34,834 nucleotides of DNA, from NCBI GenBank assembly GCA_038247175.1, contig JBBRVD010000015.1, forward strand, positions 1 through 34,834, read 5' to 3'. Under the pieces are notes generated by a model. The model had not been told where the DNA came from, made no database searches, and saw nothing but the letters and a program-made list of their open reading frames with translations. How positions within the stretch are numbered: position 1 is the stretch's first letter; the number at the start of each line of letters is the position of its first letter. Both the position numbers and the translations under genes were made by a program. This DNA is from CAISIP01 sp038247175. GTDB lineage: Bacteria > Pseudomonadota > Gammaproteobacteria > Burkholderiales > Burkholderiaceae_C. Positions 1 through 7,766 of this stretch are shown here, one piece after another.

Positions 1-1
1 C

Positions 2-343
2 AGTGATGCTGCGCAGCGCGCACCTGGGCTCAGCGCTGGGCAAGTGACCGACCCACGGCAGGGGATCGCAGCGACGACGTTCTACGATCAGATCAAGGCA
101 TTTTTTGCGGACTGTGCCAGCGTGCTGCGAGGGCAGGGTGACGCAAAAGGGGCTGAGCGCTTCGAGCGCGGAAGCACGCATTGGATGCGGCACTCGCACG
201 CGAGTCATGCCATTGCCAGCGGCATGCCGATCGAGATCGCGCAGCAAAACTTGGGGCATGCGTCGCTGGCCACCACGACCGTCTACGTCACGACGGAGAA
301 GCGACGGCGGATGAAGGCTGTCGAGGCGTTCTGGCGAAAGTAA
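2..343 (+). CDS. Tyrosine recombinase/integrase, C-terminal fragment (5' end outside window)
   Basis: The reading frame is open from base 2, so the gene begins upstream of the window and only the C-terminal catalytic part is seen. Counting from the GTG at 44, it shows HWMRHSHASH (His46, Arg49), the LGHAS box (His72) and the nucleophile context TTTVY (Tyr81, codon at 284). These match the H-x-x-R, H/W and Tyr boxes of phage-type integrases, which cut and rejoin DNA at attachment sites. The first catalytic Arg would lie further upstream. Together with the IS element that follows, it marks a mobile-DNA margin. Whether the full protein is intact cannot be told from here. Confidence 0.85.
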   Translation, partial: SDAAQRAPGLSAGQVTDPRQGIAATTFYDQIKAFFADCASVLRGQGDAKGAERFERGSTHWMRHSHASHAIASGMPIEIAQQNLGHASLATTTVYVTTEKRRRMKAVEAFWRK

Positions 344-366
344 GCGCCGCGCCAGACATTCTTCAA

Positions 367-903
367 ATGGCATCGATCTCCAGTCGCCATCTCGTCGCCG
401 CTGTGCTGCGTGTCGAGGCCATGAGCTTCCATGAGCGCGAACGACTCGCCGATGAGGTCTACGCTCGACAACCCAATCTGTTCGCCTCGGTTATTGTTTT
501 GCATCGGTACGGCGTTACGCACGCGCAAATGGATGTGGTGCTGAACATCTTTCTCGTTTTCCATGAGGCGATGAAGATCAGCGGCGGTAGCTGGCCGGTC
601 ATCTCCGAAGATGTTCAGGAGCGATGCCTCGCGCGCGTTTCCGGGCGCGTGCGCTTCATTGAGGGCTTGTCGCCACAGATGCAAGCGCAGGCCACCGCAG
701 ACGCTGTGCGCGACCACCCCGAGCAGCAGTTGCTCGCCTACGTGTTCGGCAAGTTCGAGGAGAGCGACCTCCTCGGGATCAAGACCGAAGCGGAAAAGAT
801 GCTCATGCTGGCAGCACTGAACCTGGTCGAGTGCATCGCGCAGACAGCGCCGCGAAAAACGAAGGGCGGTTTCAAGTCCGAAGTGCAACACCCGGGTCAA
901 TGA
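367..903 (+). CDS. Hypothetical protein, 178 aa, next to the integrase
   Basis: The ATG at 367 lies 23 bases after the integrase stop. The reading frame is open further upstream, but there it overlaps integrase coding sequence. The product is mainly alpha-helical in composition, with no signal peptide, membrane segment or metal motif. It starts MASISSRHLVAAVLRVEAM and ends in a basic tail. I do not recognise the family. Third-position GC bias supports real coding. Co-orientation and tight spacing suggest it is transcribed with the integrase and belongs to the same mobile element (inference). Confidence 0.55.
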   Translation: MASISSRHLVAAVLRVEAMSFHERERLADEVYARQPNLFASVIVLHRYGVTHAQMDVVLNIFLVFHEAMKISGGSWPVISEDVQERCLARVSGRVRFIEGLSPQMQAQATADAVRDHPEQQLLAYVFGKFEESDLLGIKTEAEKMLMLAALNLVECIAQTAPRKTKGGFKSEVQHPGQ

Positions 904-1133
904 ACCGAGGATGATGCTTTGTGAGAACTGGCCAGGATCCGCTTGAACACCGCCGATTCGAGGGTGGCCGCGATGTAATTGAGCTGGCCACCGCGGTTCG
1001 GGCAGTCGTCGAGGTCGATCTCGAAAACGACCTCCAGGCTGCGCGATCCGGCGGACACTGCAAAGTGCTTGGACAGCGACGACACGACGTGTTTTCCCCA
1101 CGGCACCGACTGGAGTTTCACGCGCTTTTTCAT
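897..1133 (-). CDS. Possible small protein (78 aa), function unknown
   Basis: This frame starts at an ATG (1131-1133) and reads MKKRVKLQSVPWGKHVV, followed by an acidic stretch (EVVFEIDLDDCPNRGG). Its third positions are mostly G or C and the residue mix looks like a real globular protein, whereas the two opposing frames over 921-1090 look like antisense shadows. Its stop overlaps the stop of the 178-aa gene by seven bases, a convergent arrangement. No family is recognised. It may be a remnant of the mobile element. Confidence 0.35.
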   Translation of the reverse strand: MKKRVKLQSVPWGKHVVSSLSKHFAVSAGSRSLEVVFEIDLDDCPNRGGQLNYIAATLESAVFKRILASSHKASSSVH

Positions 1134-1143
1134 TCCCAACGCG

Positions 1144-1326
1144 GTGCGCTCGGGATACCGGCTGGCGCACGACGCGCAGCTGCTGTGGAACGCCTTCGAG
1201 GAAGTCAACAACAAGAACGGCCTGCCTGGTGACCTCAAGATTCCCATGGAGTCATTTGAACGCGCGGTGGAGATCATGCTCAAGGGGTGCTGGGATGCCG
1301 ACGCCAGGCATGAGCAACCTGACTAG
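1144..1326 (+). CDS. Possible short ORF or gene fragment before the IS element
   Basis: The frame from a GTG at 1144 encodes about 60 residues, including RLAHDAQLLWNAFEEVNNK and KIPMESFERAVEIMLKG, which look like genuine helical protein. The same frame upstream of about 1090 (towards 979) looks non-coding, so this is probably the 3' remnant of a gene broken by earlier rearrangement. It ends 43 bases before the left inverted repeat of the IS6 element. I do not recognise it. The rest of 904-1369 shows no other convincing gene. Confidence 0.3.
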   Translation: MRSGYRLAHDAQLLWNAFEEVNNKNGLPGDLKIPMESFERAVEIMLKGCWDADARHEQPD

Positions 1327-1369
1327 GGCCGCTGGGTCGCCGCCGTGAAGGCGTGTGGCTACGTGCAGG

Positions 1370-2175
1370 GGTTCTGTCGCGATAAGCGCGGGCTGGTAAG
1401 TTCGCCCGATGGACTTTGACCGTACGAAGATGATCGAAGCACTGAGCCGAGTGATTCAGCGGATGCACTACCCGCTGGAGGTGATGCTGGTTTGCGTTCG
1501 CTGGTACTCGGCCTACCCGCTGAGCTTGCGGAACATCGAAGAGATGATGGCCGAGCGAGGTGTATTCGTCGATCACTCCACGCTGCACCGCTGGTCGATG
1601 AAGATGCTGCCCGTGCTGGTAGCCGCATTGCGCCGGCGCAAGCGCCCCGTCGGCACGAGCTGGCGAATGGACGAGACTTACGTCAAGGTCGCCGGTCAGT
1701 GGAAGTATCTGTACCGAGCGGTGGATCGCGATGGCAACACCGTCGACTTCCTGCTACGCGCCAAGCGAGATCGCGCCGCAGCGCAGGCATTCTTCGAGCG
1801 CGCCATCGACCTGCACGGCGTGCCCGAGAAGATCACGATATACAAGAGCGGCGCGAACACGGCGGCGATCACGAGCATCCAGGCCGACAGCGGCCTGCGC
1901 ATCGAGATGCGCCAGTCTAAGTACCTGAACAACATCGTCGAGCAGGACCATCGCGCCATCAAACGGATCACTCGGCCGATGCTTGGCTTCAAGAGCTTTC
2001 GATGGGCGCGGATCCTGCTCGCCGGCATTGAGGTCATGCACATGATTCGCAAGGGCCAGCTCAGCTCGATCAAAGATCGAGCTTCGTCAGCAGCGAATCA
2101 GTTCTACTCCCAGGCGTTCTGATCGCTGCCTGCCTGCAGTCTTGTTTGGCATCACCGTGCTATCGCGACAGAACC
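1370..2175 (+). mobile_element. IS6-family insertion sequence, 806 bp, perfect 15-bp inverted repeats
   Basis: The left end 1370-1384 reads GGTTCTGTCGCGATA and the right end 2161-2175 is its exact reverse complement, 15 of 15 bases. One transposase gene fills the interior. The length and GGTTCTGT-type ends fit the IS6/IS26 family, which moves by replicative cointegrate formation. The 8-bp flanks (CGTGCAGG on the left, GTCTCGAG on the right) do not match, so there is no target-site duplication. That suggests later recombination or deletion next to the element rather than a simple fresh insertion. Confidence 0.9.
1409..2122 (+). CDS. IS6-family transposase with a substituted catalytic residue (probably inactive)
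   Basis: A 237-aa DDE transposase of the usual IS6 length. An N-terminal helix-turn-helix-like region (about residues 35-65) is followed by the catalytic core. The first Asp is Asp88 in WRMDETYVKV and the Glu is Glu178 in NNIVEQDHRAIKR. The second position, which reads TIDKSGANTAAI in this family, here reads TIYKSGANTAAI: Tyr145, codon TAC at 1841-1843, one base from GAC. Loss of this metal-binding Asp should abolish strand transfer (established for DDE enzymes). The frame is otherwise full length and its ends are perfect, so the change may be recent, or it could be a sequencing error. Confidence 0.92.
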   Translation: MDFDRTKMIEALSRVIQRMHYPLEVMLVCVRWYSAYPLSLRNIEEMMAERGVFVDHSTLHRWSMKMLPVLVAALRRRKRPVGTSWRMDETYVKVAGQWKYLYRAVDRDGNTVDFLLRAKRDRAAAQAFFERAIDLHGVPEKITIYKSGANTAAITSIQADSGLRIEMRQSKYLNNIVEQDHRAIKRITRPMLGFKSFRWARILLAGIEVMHMIRKGQLSSIKDRASSAANQFYSQAF

Positions 2176-2204
2176 GTCTCGAGAACCACCAAGTTGGGGG
2201 TGAC

Positions 2205-2224
2205 GCCGCAGTCTTCGCTGCGGC
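2205..2224. other. Short stem-loop in the gap between the IS and the SGNH gene
   Basis: GCCGCAG and CTGCGGC form a perfect 7-bp stem closed by the six-base loop TCTTCG. No T-run follows, so an intrinsic terminator is not supported. The rest of 2176-2296 shows no gene. The hairpin could be a leader element of the downstream operon or simply chance in GC-rich DNA. Confidence 0.3.
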
Positions 2225-2296
2225 TATCATGGTTTGAATCGGCGGTTGCTGCGGCCATCGTGATCGCAATTTCATCTGCCTCCATCAGGATGACGC

Positions 2297-3304
2297 ATGT
2301 CTCGGCAGACCACCCAGTACGACCCCGTTTTCGGCTACCGGTTCATCCCTGGCCTGAAAGCGCGGGTGCCACATGAAACTGGCGGCTTCCTGCTGGCGAC
2401 GAATGCGACGGGCTTCAGAAGCAACCGCAACTTCGACCCAGCCCTCCCCCCCGGTCACAGACGGGTGCTGGTCTTTGGTGACTCGATGACAGCCGGCGAC
2501 GGCGTGGCCAATGCCCAACGATGGACTGACCTGCTCGAGGCATCGTTCGACCGTCTGGAAGTCTTCAACTTCGGCCTCTCTGGCAGTGGCACTGACCAGC
2601 AGTACCTGATCTGGCGTGAGTGCGCGGCCGGTATCGCGCATGACTTGGTGATCCTGGCTGTGTTCGTGGAAAACATCCGACGCATCCAGGCGCGCTATCG
2701 CACTTACCTGGACGAGAACGGACAGCGCGTGGTGTACGCCAAACCCTACTTCGAACTGGTCGATGACAGGCTCGAGTTGCGGCACGTGCCGCCATCACCC
2801 AAACACTGGCTCGAATCGGAGTTCCCCGCCGCCGAAGCCGGCGCCATCGACCAAGGGGGCCGCTACCCCCTGCTGAGGGAAATCGTGACCAAGATGGGCG
2901 CCCGCGATTTGCTGCAGCGCATGACCCGCTACCAGCCAGTGCCGGAATACGACGCACCGAGCCATGCCGCCTGGCAGTTGATGCGCGCCATCTTGAAGCG
3001 TTGGATCCACGACATCCAGAAGCCGGTCTTGTTGATGCCCATCCCGATGCACCAGCATGTGGAGGGCGTGAGTGACGCCGAACCCTACCGCGCTCGCTTT
3101 GTCGAATTGGCTGCGGAAGCCGGCTGCCTGCTTCACGACCCGTTGCCCGACCTGCAGCGCCATCCGGAGGCCGAGCGCCGCAGCTTCCGCTTTGCACACG
3201 ATCCGCATCCAACACGCCGCGGCCATGAAGTGCTGGCCGCCTCGCTGCAACCGGCGCTGAAGACGGCGCTGGACACGCTGGCCGCGCCAGCGGCGGTGCG
3301 CTGA
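2297..3304 (+). CDS. SGNH/GDSL-family hydrolase, probable sugar O-acyl esterase or transferase
   Basis: A 335-aa protein with SGNH blocks: block I VFGDSMTAGDG with the nucleophile Ser63, block II FNFGLSGSG (from residue 90), an Asn at about 126, and block V HDPHPTRRGH with the Asp302/His304 pair near the C-terminus. There is no clear signal peptide or membrane helix. The fold serves esterases and the acetyl-transfer partners of polysaccharide O-acylation. The TGA stop shares a base with the ATG of the carbamoyltransferase, so the two are translationally coupled. The setting suggests it adds or removes an acyl group on a sugar of the polysaccharide (inference). It is the first gene after the IS element, so its native promoter may be displaced. 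Confidence 0.8.
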   Translation: MSRQTTQYDPVFGYRFIPGLKARVPHETGGFLLATNATGFRSNRNFDPALPPGHRRVLVFGDSMTAGDGVANAQRWTDLLEASFDRLEVFNFGLSGSGTDQQYLIWRECAAGIAHDLVILAVFVENIRRIQARYRTYLDENGQRVVYAKPYFELVDDRLELRHVPPSPKHWLESEFPAAEAGAIDQGGRYPLLREIVTKMGARDLLQRMTRYQPVPEYDAPSHAAWQLMRAILKRWIHDIQKPVLLMPIPMHQHVEGVSDAEPYRARFVELAAEAGCLLHDPLPDLQRHPEAERRSFRFAHDPHPTRRGHEVLAASLQPALKTALDTLAAPAAVR

Positions 3305-5148
3305 TGGCCACGACCCTCGGCATCTCCGCGTATTACCACGACGCTGCTGCGGCGATCGTGCGCGACGGGCACATCGTCGCTGCAGCGCAAGAAGAGCGGT
3401 TCAGTCGGCGCAAGCACGACCCGAGCTTCCCGCGGTCGGCCGTCAACTACTGCATGGAAGAAGCGCAGTGCGATGCCGACGACATCGACGCCGTGGTCTT
3501 CTATGACAACCCCTTGGCCAGCTACGACCGGATCGTCCAGAACGCCTTGACGGTCGGCCCCAGCGCACGCAAGGCCTTTGTCAGCGCAACAGCCGCTGTC
3601 CTGGGCAACAAGGTGTGGATCAACGACGATGTGCGCCGCGCCGTGGGCGGCCTCGGTAGCGCTGGTCGGACACTGATCGCCCGGCACCATCTGGCGCACG
3701 CTGCCAGCGCCTATTACCCATCGCCCTTTGAGTCAGCCGCTGTGCTGACCATGGATGGCGTTGGCGAGTGGGCCACCACCAGCCTGGGCATCGGCCAGGG
3801 CCGGGACCTGCAGCTGTTCGCCGAGATCGACTATCCGCATTCGCTGGGCCTGCTGTACAGCGCCTTCACCTACTACTGCGGATTCAAGGTCAACTCGGGC
3901 GAGTACAAGCTGATGGGGCTGGCGCCCTACGGAAAACCCTGCTTCGCGCAGACCATCCGTGATCGCTTGATCGACATCCGTGACGACGGCTCCTACCGGA
4001 TCGACACCAGCTACATGGGCTATCTGGACGGCGAGGTGATGACCAACGAGCGCTTCGACGCGCTGTTCGGCAAGCCTGCGCGCAAGCCGGAGTCAGCCAT
4101 CACGCGGCATGAGATGAACATCGCCGCCAGCGTCCAGGCCATCACCGAAGAGGTGGTGCTGAAGACCGCCCGGCACCTGCGCCGCGTCACGGGGCTGCGC
4201 CAACTGGTCATGGCTGGAGGCGTGGCCCTGAACTGCGTGGCCAACGGCAAGTTGCTGGCATCGGGCATCTTCGACGACATCTGGATCCAGCCTGCGGCAG
4301 GGGACGCCGGAGGTGCACTCGGCGCGGCTCTGCTGGGCCAGCACATGGTCCTCGATGTGCCGAGACCGGGCAACCAGCCCGGACGAGACCGCCAGAAGGG
4401 CAGCTATCTGGGGCCGCAGTACTCGTCGGCAGAGATCAAGGCGTTTCTGGACCGCCACGGCCATGCGCATGTGCACGTGCCAGATCTTCAAACCCGCTGC
4501 AAGCAGGTGGCGGAGTGCATCGCGGGCGGGGGCATCGTGGGGTGGATGAGCGGTCGCATGGAGTTCGGCCCGCGCTCCCTGGGAGCACGCTCGTTGCTGG
4601 GAGACCCGCGCGACCAGCAGACCCAGCAGCGCATGAACCTGAAGATCAAGTTCCGGGAGTCGTTTCGCCCGTTTGCACCCAGCGTCCTGGTCGACCGTTG
4701 TGCCGACTATTTCGACCTGTCGGTGCCCAGCCCGTACATGCTGCTGGTGGCACCGGTGCGGGCAGAGCACCGCCTGCAGGTGGACATGCGCAGCTTCGAG
4801 GACGGTGACGATGACATGCTGCAGGTGATCGCCCAGGCGCGCAGCGATGTTCCGGCCGTGACCCACGTCGACTACACGGCGCGCATCCAGACCGTCGATC
4901 CTGACACCCATCCGGCCTACCATGCCTTGTTGAAGGCGTTCGAGGCTCTGACCGGCCATGGGCTTCTGGTCAACACCTCCTTCAATGTGCGAGGCGAGCC
5001 CATCGTCTGCACGCCCCAGGATGCCTACCGCTGCTTCATGCGCACGCATGCCGACCTGCTGGTGATGGAGGACTTTCTCGTCTGGCGCAAGGATCAATCG
5101 GCCACAGAGGTCGATGAAGCATGGAAGCAGACCTATGAGCTCGACTGA
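3304..5148 (+). CDS. NodU/CmcH-family carbamoyltransferase
   Basis: A 614-aa enzyme of normal family length. The N-terminal Kae1-like domain begins TLGISAYYHDAAAAIV and includes AQEERFSRRKHD, HHLAHAASAYYPSPF, TMDGVGEWATTSLG and GGVALNCVANGKLL. The C-terminal domain has FGPRSLGARSLLGDPR and VNTSFNVRGEPIVCTP, both hallmarks of the family. These enzymes move a carbamoyl group from carbamoyl phosphate, via an adenylate, onto a hydroxyl. Known substrates include Nod-factor sugars and antibiotics. Here the acceptor is most likely a sugar of the repeat unit or its nucleotide precursor (inference). It is coupled to the SGNH gene upstream, and its 3' end overlaps the next small ORF by 14 bases. Confidence 0.93.
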   Translation: MATTLGISAYYHDAAAAIVRDGHIVAAAQEERFSRRKHDPSFPRSAVNYCMEEAQCDADDIDAVVFYDNPLASYDRIVQNALTVGPSARKAFVSATAAVLGNKVWINDDVRRAVGGLGSAGRTLIARHHLAHAASAYYPSPFESAAVLTMDGVGEWATTSLGIGQGRDLQLFAEIDYPHSLGLLYSAFTYYCGFKVNSGEYKLMGLAPYGKPCFAQTIRDRLIDIRDDGSYRIDTSYMGYLDGEVMTNERFDALFGKPARKPESAITRHEMNIAASVQAITEEVVLKTARHLRRVTGLRQLVMAGGVALNCVANGKLLASGIFDDIWIQPAAGDAGGALGAALLGQHMVLDVPRPGNQPGRDRQKGSYLGPQYSSAEIKAFLDRHGHAHVHVPDLQTRCKQVAECIAGGGIVGWMSGRMEFGPRSLGARSLLGDPRDQQTQQRMNLKIKFRESFRPFAPSVLVDRCADYFDLSVPSPYMLLVAPVRAEHRLQVDMRSFEDGDDDMLQVIAQARSDVPAVTHVDYTARIQTVDPDTHPAYHALLKAFEALTGHGLLVNTSFNVRGEPIVCTPQDAYRCFMRTHADLLVMEDFLVWRKDQSATEVDEAWKQTYELD

Positions 5149-5500
5149 TCCAGGCCTGTCAGCAAGGGCAGCCGTTGAGGCACTGTTTGATGCCGTGCTG
5201 ATGCCCCTGGCCGAAACCCGGCGCAGGACTGGCGGACCAACCATGCCACTGTGCGCGGATGCCAGCATGCCGAGCTATTGGACGACCCTGCCTGCCCGAC
5301 GTCTGGAACCCGCCGACTTTCTGCAGCCGTCCTGTCTGGACGCCACCGAGTTGACGGCTGCGCTGGCGGCGCATTGGCGTGCGATCGGCGAGCCTGATCT
5401 GGCAGCCCTCGCGGCAGAGTTGGTGACGCTGGCGCAGGCATTGCGAACGACGGAGGCTGCCACCGACGCCCCGTCGCCGTTCCTCTACACGATGTTCTAG
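5135..5500 (+). CDS. Hypothetical small protein (121 aa) coupled to the carbamoyltransferase
   Basis: Starting at the ATG at 5135 (an in-frame ATG at 5114 lies deeper inside the upstream gene), this encodes a 121-residue soluble, Ala/Leu-rich protein beginning MSSTDPGLSARAAVEALFD and ending PSPFLYTMF. The middle has a Trp/Pro segment (PSYWTTLPARRLEPADF) and the C-terminal half is predicted helical. I see no known domain. The 14-base overlap with the carbamoyltransferase points to co-translation and perhaps a partner or accessory role (inference). Its TAG stop abuts the 161-bp palindrome. Confidence 0.65.
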   Translation: MSSTDPGLSARAAVEALFDAVLMPLAETRRRTGGPTMPLCADASMPSYWTTLPARRLEPADFLQPSCLDATELTAALAAHWRAIGEPDLAALAAELVTLAQALRTTEAATDAPSPFLYTMF

Positions 5501-5660
5501 TGCAGTGTTCTACGCTGTACGGCACTTGAGACACTCGACGGATTTGTCGTCCCGGCCAGGCGCAAACCACAGCGATGCCCAGTGGCATCGCGCGGATTTG
5601 CAACGACGCCAGGGCGGCAAAGACCCGGTTTGATGTGCGGCATCGCGTGGAACACTGCAC
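5500..5660. repeat. 161-bp imperfect palindrome (long inverted repeat)
   Basis: The outer arms are perfect for 11 bases: GTGCAGTGTTC at 5500-5510 and GAACACTGCAC at 5650-5660. Similarity continues inward for about 28 bases with about six mismatches. A middle section matches with a one-base offset (TTTGTCGTCCCGGC against the complement of the other arm, 11 of 14). The centre is an 8-bp perfect stem, GCGATGCC (5572-5579) with GGCATCGC (5584-5591). The whole could fold into one long hairpin. It resembles a MITE or REP-type non-autonomous element, or an attenuator between the small ORF and the glycosyltransferase. Only one copy was noticed in the window. Confidence 0.6.
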
Positions 5661-5670
5661 CAGGGCCAAG

Positions 5671-6948
5671 GTGGCCAGTTCCAAGCCACTGCGTGTCGTT
5701 GTCGTGAATGACCACGTGGTACCGGATGGTGGTGCAGACATGGTGGCCTTGAGATCGGCCCAGGGGCTGGCCGGCGCGGGCATCGATGTGACGCTGTTTG
5801 CCGGCGGCCGCTTGCCACCGGCCCCACCGGCCGGCGTACGACTCGTCTGCACCGGGCAAGTCGACGCGATCGCCAACCCTGGTCGGCTGTCGGCCGCGCT
5901 GCAAGGTGTCTGGAACGTCGCCGCCGCGCGGATGTTGCGGCAAGTGCTGTCCGGGTTCGATCCTGGCAACACAGTGGTGCACCTGCACAGCTGGACGAAG
6001 TCGCTGTCGGGAAGCGTGGTGCGGGCGACGCTCGATGCTGGCTTCCCGGTCGTGCTGACCCTGCACGACTATTTCTCGGCGTGTCCAAACGGCGCGCTGT
6101 TCGACTTTCAGCGCAACCGCAGCTGCCTGCGGACCCCACTGTCCTGGGACTGTGTCTCCACGCATTGCGACTCGCGCAGCCGCGCCTTCAAGTCCTACCG
6201 CGTTGTGCGGCATCTTGCGCAGCAGACTCTGGGGGGCTTGCCTGGTCGAATCGGTCACTTCATCGTGGTCTCCCGGTTCAGCCAAGCCCTGCTCCAACCC
6301 TTCCTGCCGGCGCAGGCACACAGCCATCTCGTGCGCAACCCCATCGACCTGACCCACCAGCCGGCGAGCGACGTGGCTGCGAACCAGCTGTTCGTGATGG
6401 TGGCGCGCATGCTCGCCCCGAAAGGCCAGGAGATCTTCCTCGAGGCCTGTGAGCGCGCGCAGGTCGAGGCCGTGTGCATCGGTGACGGACCGCAACTGCA
6501 GGCCTGGCGCGCGCGGTTTCCACGCGCGGTCTTTCCCGGCGCGCAGAGCCGCGCAGAGGTGAGCGACGCCATGCGCCAGGCACGCGCCCTGGTCATGCCG
6601 TCGCTTTGGTACGAGACCCAGGGATTGGTGGTCGACGAAGCCGCTGCACTAGGCGTTCCGACGATCGTGGCCACCACATGTGCCGGCTCGGAATCGGTGG
6701 TCGACGGCGAGACCGGCCTGCATGTCCCAGGTGGCGATGTGGCGGCCCTGGCCACTGCACTGCGGCGCCTGGCCGACAACCCAGCCGAAGCCGCACGCAT
6801 GGGCCGGGCCGCACACCAGCGCTTCTGGGCCGATCCACCCAGCCTGGACAACCATGCCCGGCGGCTGCTGGAGGTCTACGACCTGGTGCTGCGATCCCAT
6901 CGAGCCGGCGCCACGGCGCGCCTGCCAGCGCCAGGAGCCCTGCGATGA
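5671..6948 (+). CDS. GT4-family glycosyltransferase (group 1)
   Basis: A GT-B retaining glycosyltransferase, 425 aa from the GTG at 5671. That start is preceded five bases earlier by AGGG, and the residues before it in the open frame (from 5575) are encoded by the palindrome and look non-native. The N-terminal domain has VVVVNDHVVPDGGADMVAL and LTLHDYFSACP. The C-terminal donor domain has VARMLAPKGQEIF, CIGDGPQL, and the E-x7-E motif in YETQGLVVDEAAALGVP. Such enzymes move a sugar from a nucleotide donor to the growing lipid-linked repeat on the cytoplasmic face. Donor and linkage cannot be read from sequence. Its TGA overlaps the ATG of the deacetylase by four bases. Confidence 0.88.
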   Translation: MASSKPLRVVVVNDHVVPDGGADMVALRSAQGLAGAGIDVTLFAGGRLPPAPPAGVRLVCTGQVDAIANPGRLSAALQGVWNVAAARMLRQVLSGFDPGNTVVHLHSWTKSLSGSVVRATLDAGFPVVLTLHDYFSACPNGALFDFQRNRSCLRTPLSWDCVSTHCDSRSRAFKSYRVVRHLAQQTLGGLPGRIGHFIVVSRFSQALLQPFLPAQAHSHLVRNPIDLTHQPASDVAANQLFVMVARMLAPKGQEIFLEACERAQVEAVCIGDGPQLQAWRARFPRAVFPGAQSRAEVSDAMRQARALVMPSLWYETQGLVVDEAAALGVPTIVATTCAGSESVVDGETGLHVPGGDVAALATALRRLADNPAEAARMGRAAHQRFWADPPSLDNHARRLLEVYDLVLRSHRAGATARLPAPGALR

Positions 6949-7766
6949 ACACCGTACTCGCCCATCTCAAGCGGCGTGTGCGCGGCGGTTCCAGCCCGCT
7001 GCTGAAACTGGCGCTGGCGCTGCGCGACCCGATGCAGCATCCAGTCCCGCTGGCGGTGGACGGCACAAGGCGTGTGGTGGTGCTGGCCCCGCACATGGAC
7101 GACGAGGCCATCGGCTGCGGTGGTGCCATCCTGCAACATGTCGCCGCCGGCGCCAGGGTGGTGGTTGCGTTTCTGACCGACGGCCAGGCCGGCGATCGTC
7201 GGCTGTACAACCCGACACTGAGCAACGGGGACCGCCAAGCCATCCGCCTCTGGCTGCGCGACACCCGGCGTGCCGAAGCACAGCACTGGTGCGAAGGCGC
7301 CGGCGTCGAGGCACCACGCTTCTTCGACGCCCCGGACGGGCAACTGGGTGCCGCTGACGTGCTGGCACGCACCGAGCCTCTGCTGCGCGCGTTGCTGCAA
7401 CAAGAGCAACCCGAGGTGGTCTACTTGCCATCGCTGCTGGACACGCACAAGGACCATGCGGCCAGCAACGCCTTGCTGATGCGCAGCCTGGCAGCTGCCA
7501 GGTGCGGGCCGGTCGACCTGCGCGGGTACGAGGTGTGGAGCCCCACGGCAGCCAATGCCGTCCTCGACATCTCCAGCACCTGGCCGCGCAAGAGAGATCT
7601 TCTGCTGGGCTACCGATCGCAGTTGAGAGACATGGACTATGCGCGCGCCGTCGAAGGGCTGAACGCCTACCGTGCGATGCTGCTGCCCACAGGCCAGGGC
7701 CATGCCGAGGCGTTCCTGCGCTTGTCCCCGGCCGAGCATGCCAGGTGCATGCAGACACTCGCCTGA
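6945..7766 (+). CDS. PIG-L (LmbE-like) family deacetylase
   Basis: A 273-aa zinc-dependent N-deacetylase. The metal/catalytic motif is APHMDDEAIGCGG (His50, Asp52, Asp53, Glu54), equivalent to the family's AHPDDE. A second metal motif THKDH gives His168, Asp170 and His171. Members remove acetyl from N-acetylglucosamine-type groups on lipid-linked sugars, mycothiol precursors and antibiotics. Position, directly coupled (ATGA) behind a GT4 gene, suggests deacetylation of an amino sugar added by that transferase (inference). The N-terminal 40 residues before the first strand are basic and could be a short extension. Confidence 0.88.
   Translation: MNTVLAHLKRRVRGGSSPLLKLALALRDPMQHPVPLAVDGTRRVVVLAPHMDDEAIGCGGAILQHVAAGARVVVAFLTDGQAGDRRLYNPTLSNGDRQAIRLWLRDTRRAEAQHWCEGAGVEAPRFFDAPDGQLGAADVLARTEPLLRALLQQEQPEVVYLPSLLDTHKDHAASNALLMRSLAAARCGPVDLRGYEVWSPTAANAVLDISSTWPRKRDLLLGYRSQLRDMDYARAVEGLNAYRAMLLPTGQGHAEAFLRLSPAEHARCMQTLA

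Noticed and set aside
979..1090. Coding start of the plus-strand ORF before the IS element at 979
   Set aside because: The first 37 residues have shadow-like composition, and the opposite strand looks more like real protein there.
1362..2183. Target-site duplication around the IS6 element
   Set aside because: The eight bases on either side (CGTGCAGG and GTCTCGAG) differ.
2205..2224. Hairpin before the SGNH gene as an intrinsic terminator
   Set aside because: No T-run follows on either strand and the stem is only 7 bp.
5575..5670. N-terminal extension of the GT4 protein from the ATG at 5575
   Set aside because: These codons fall in the palindrome and the encoded residues do not resemble a GT4 start. 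The GTG at 5671 has AGGG at a suitable distance.
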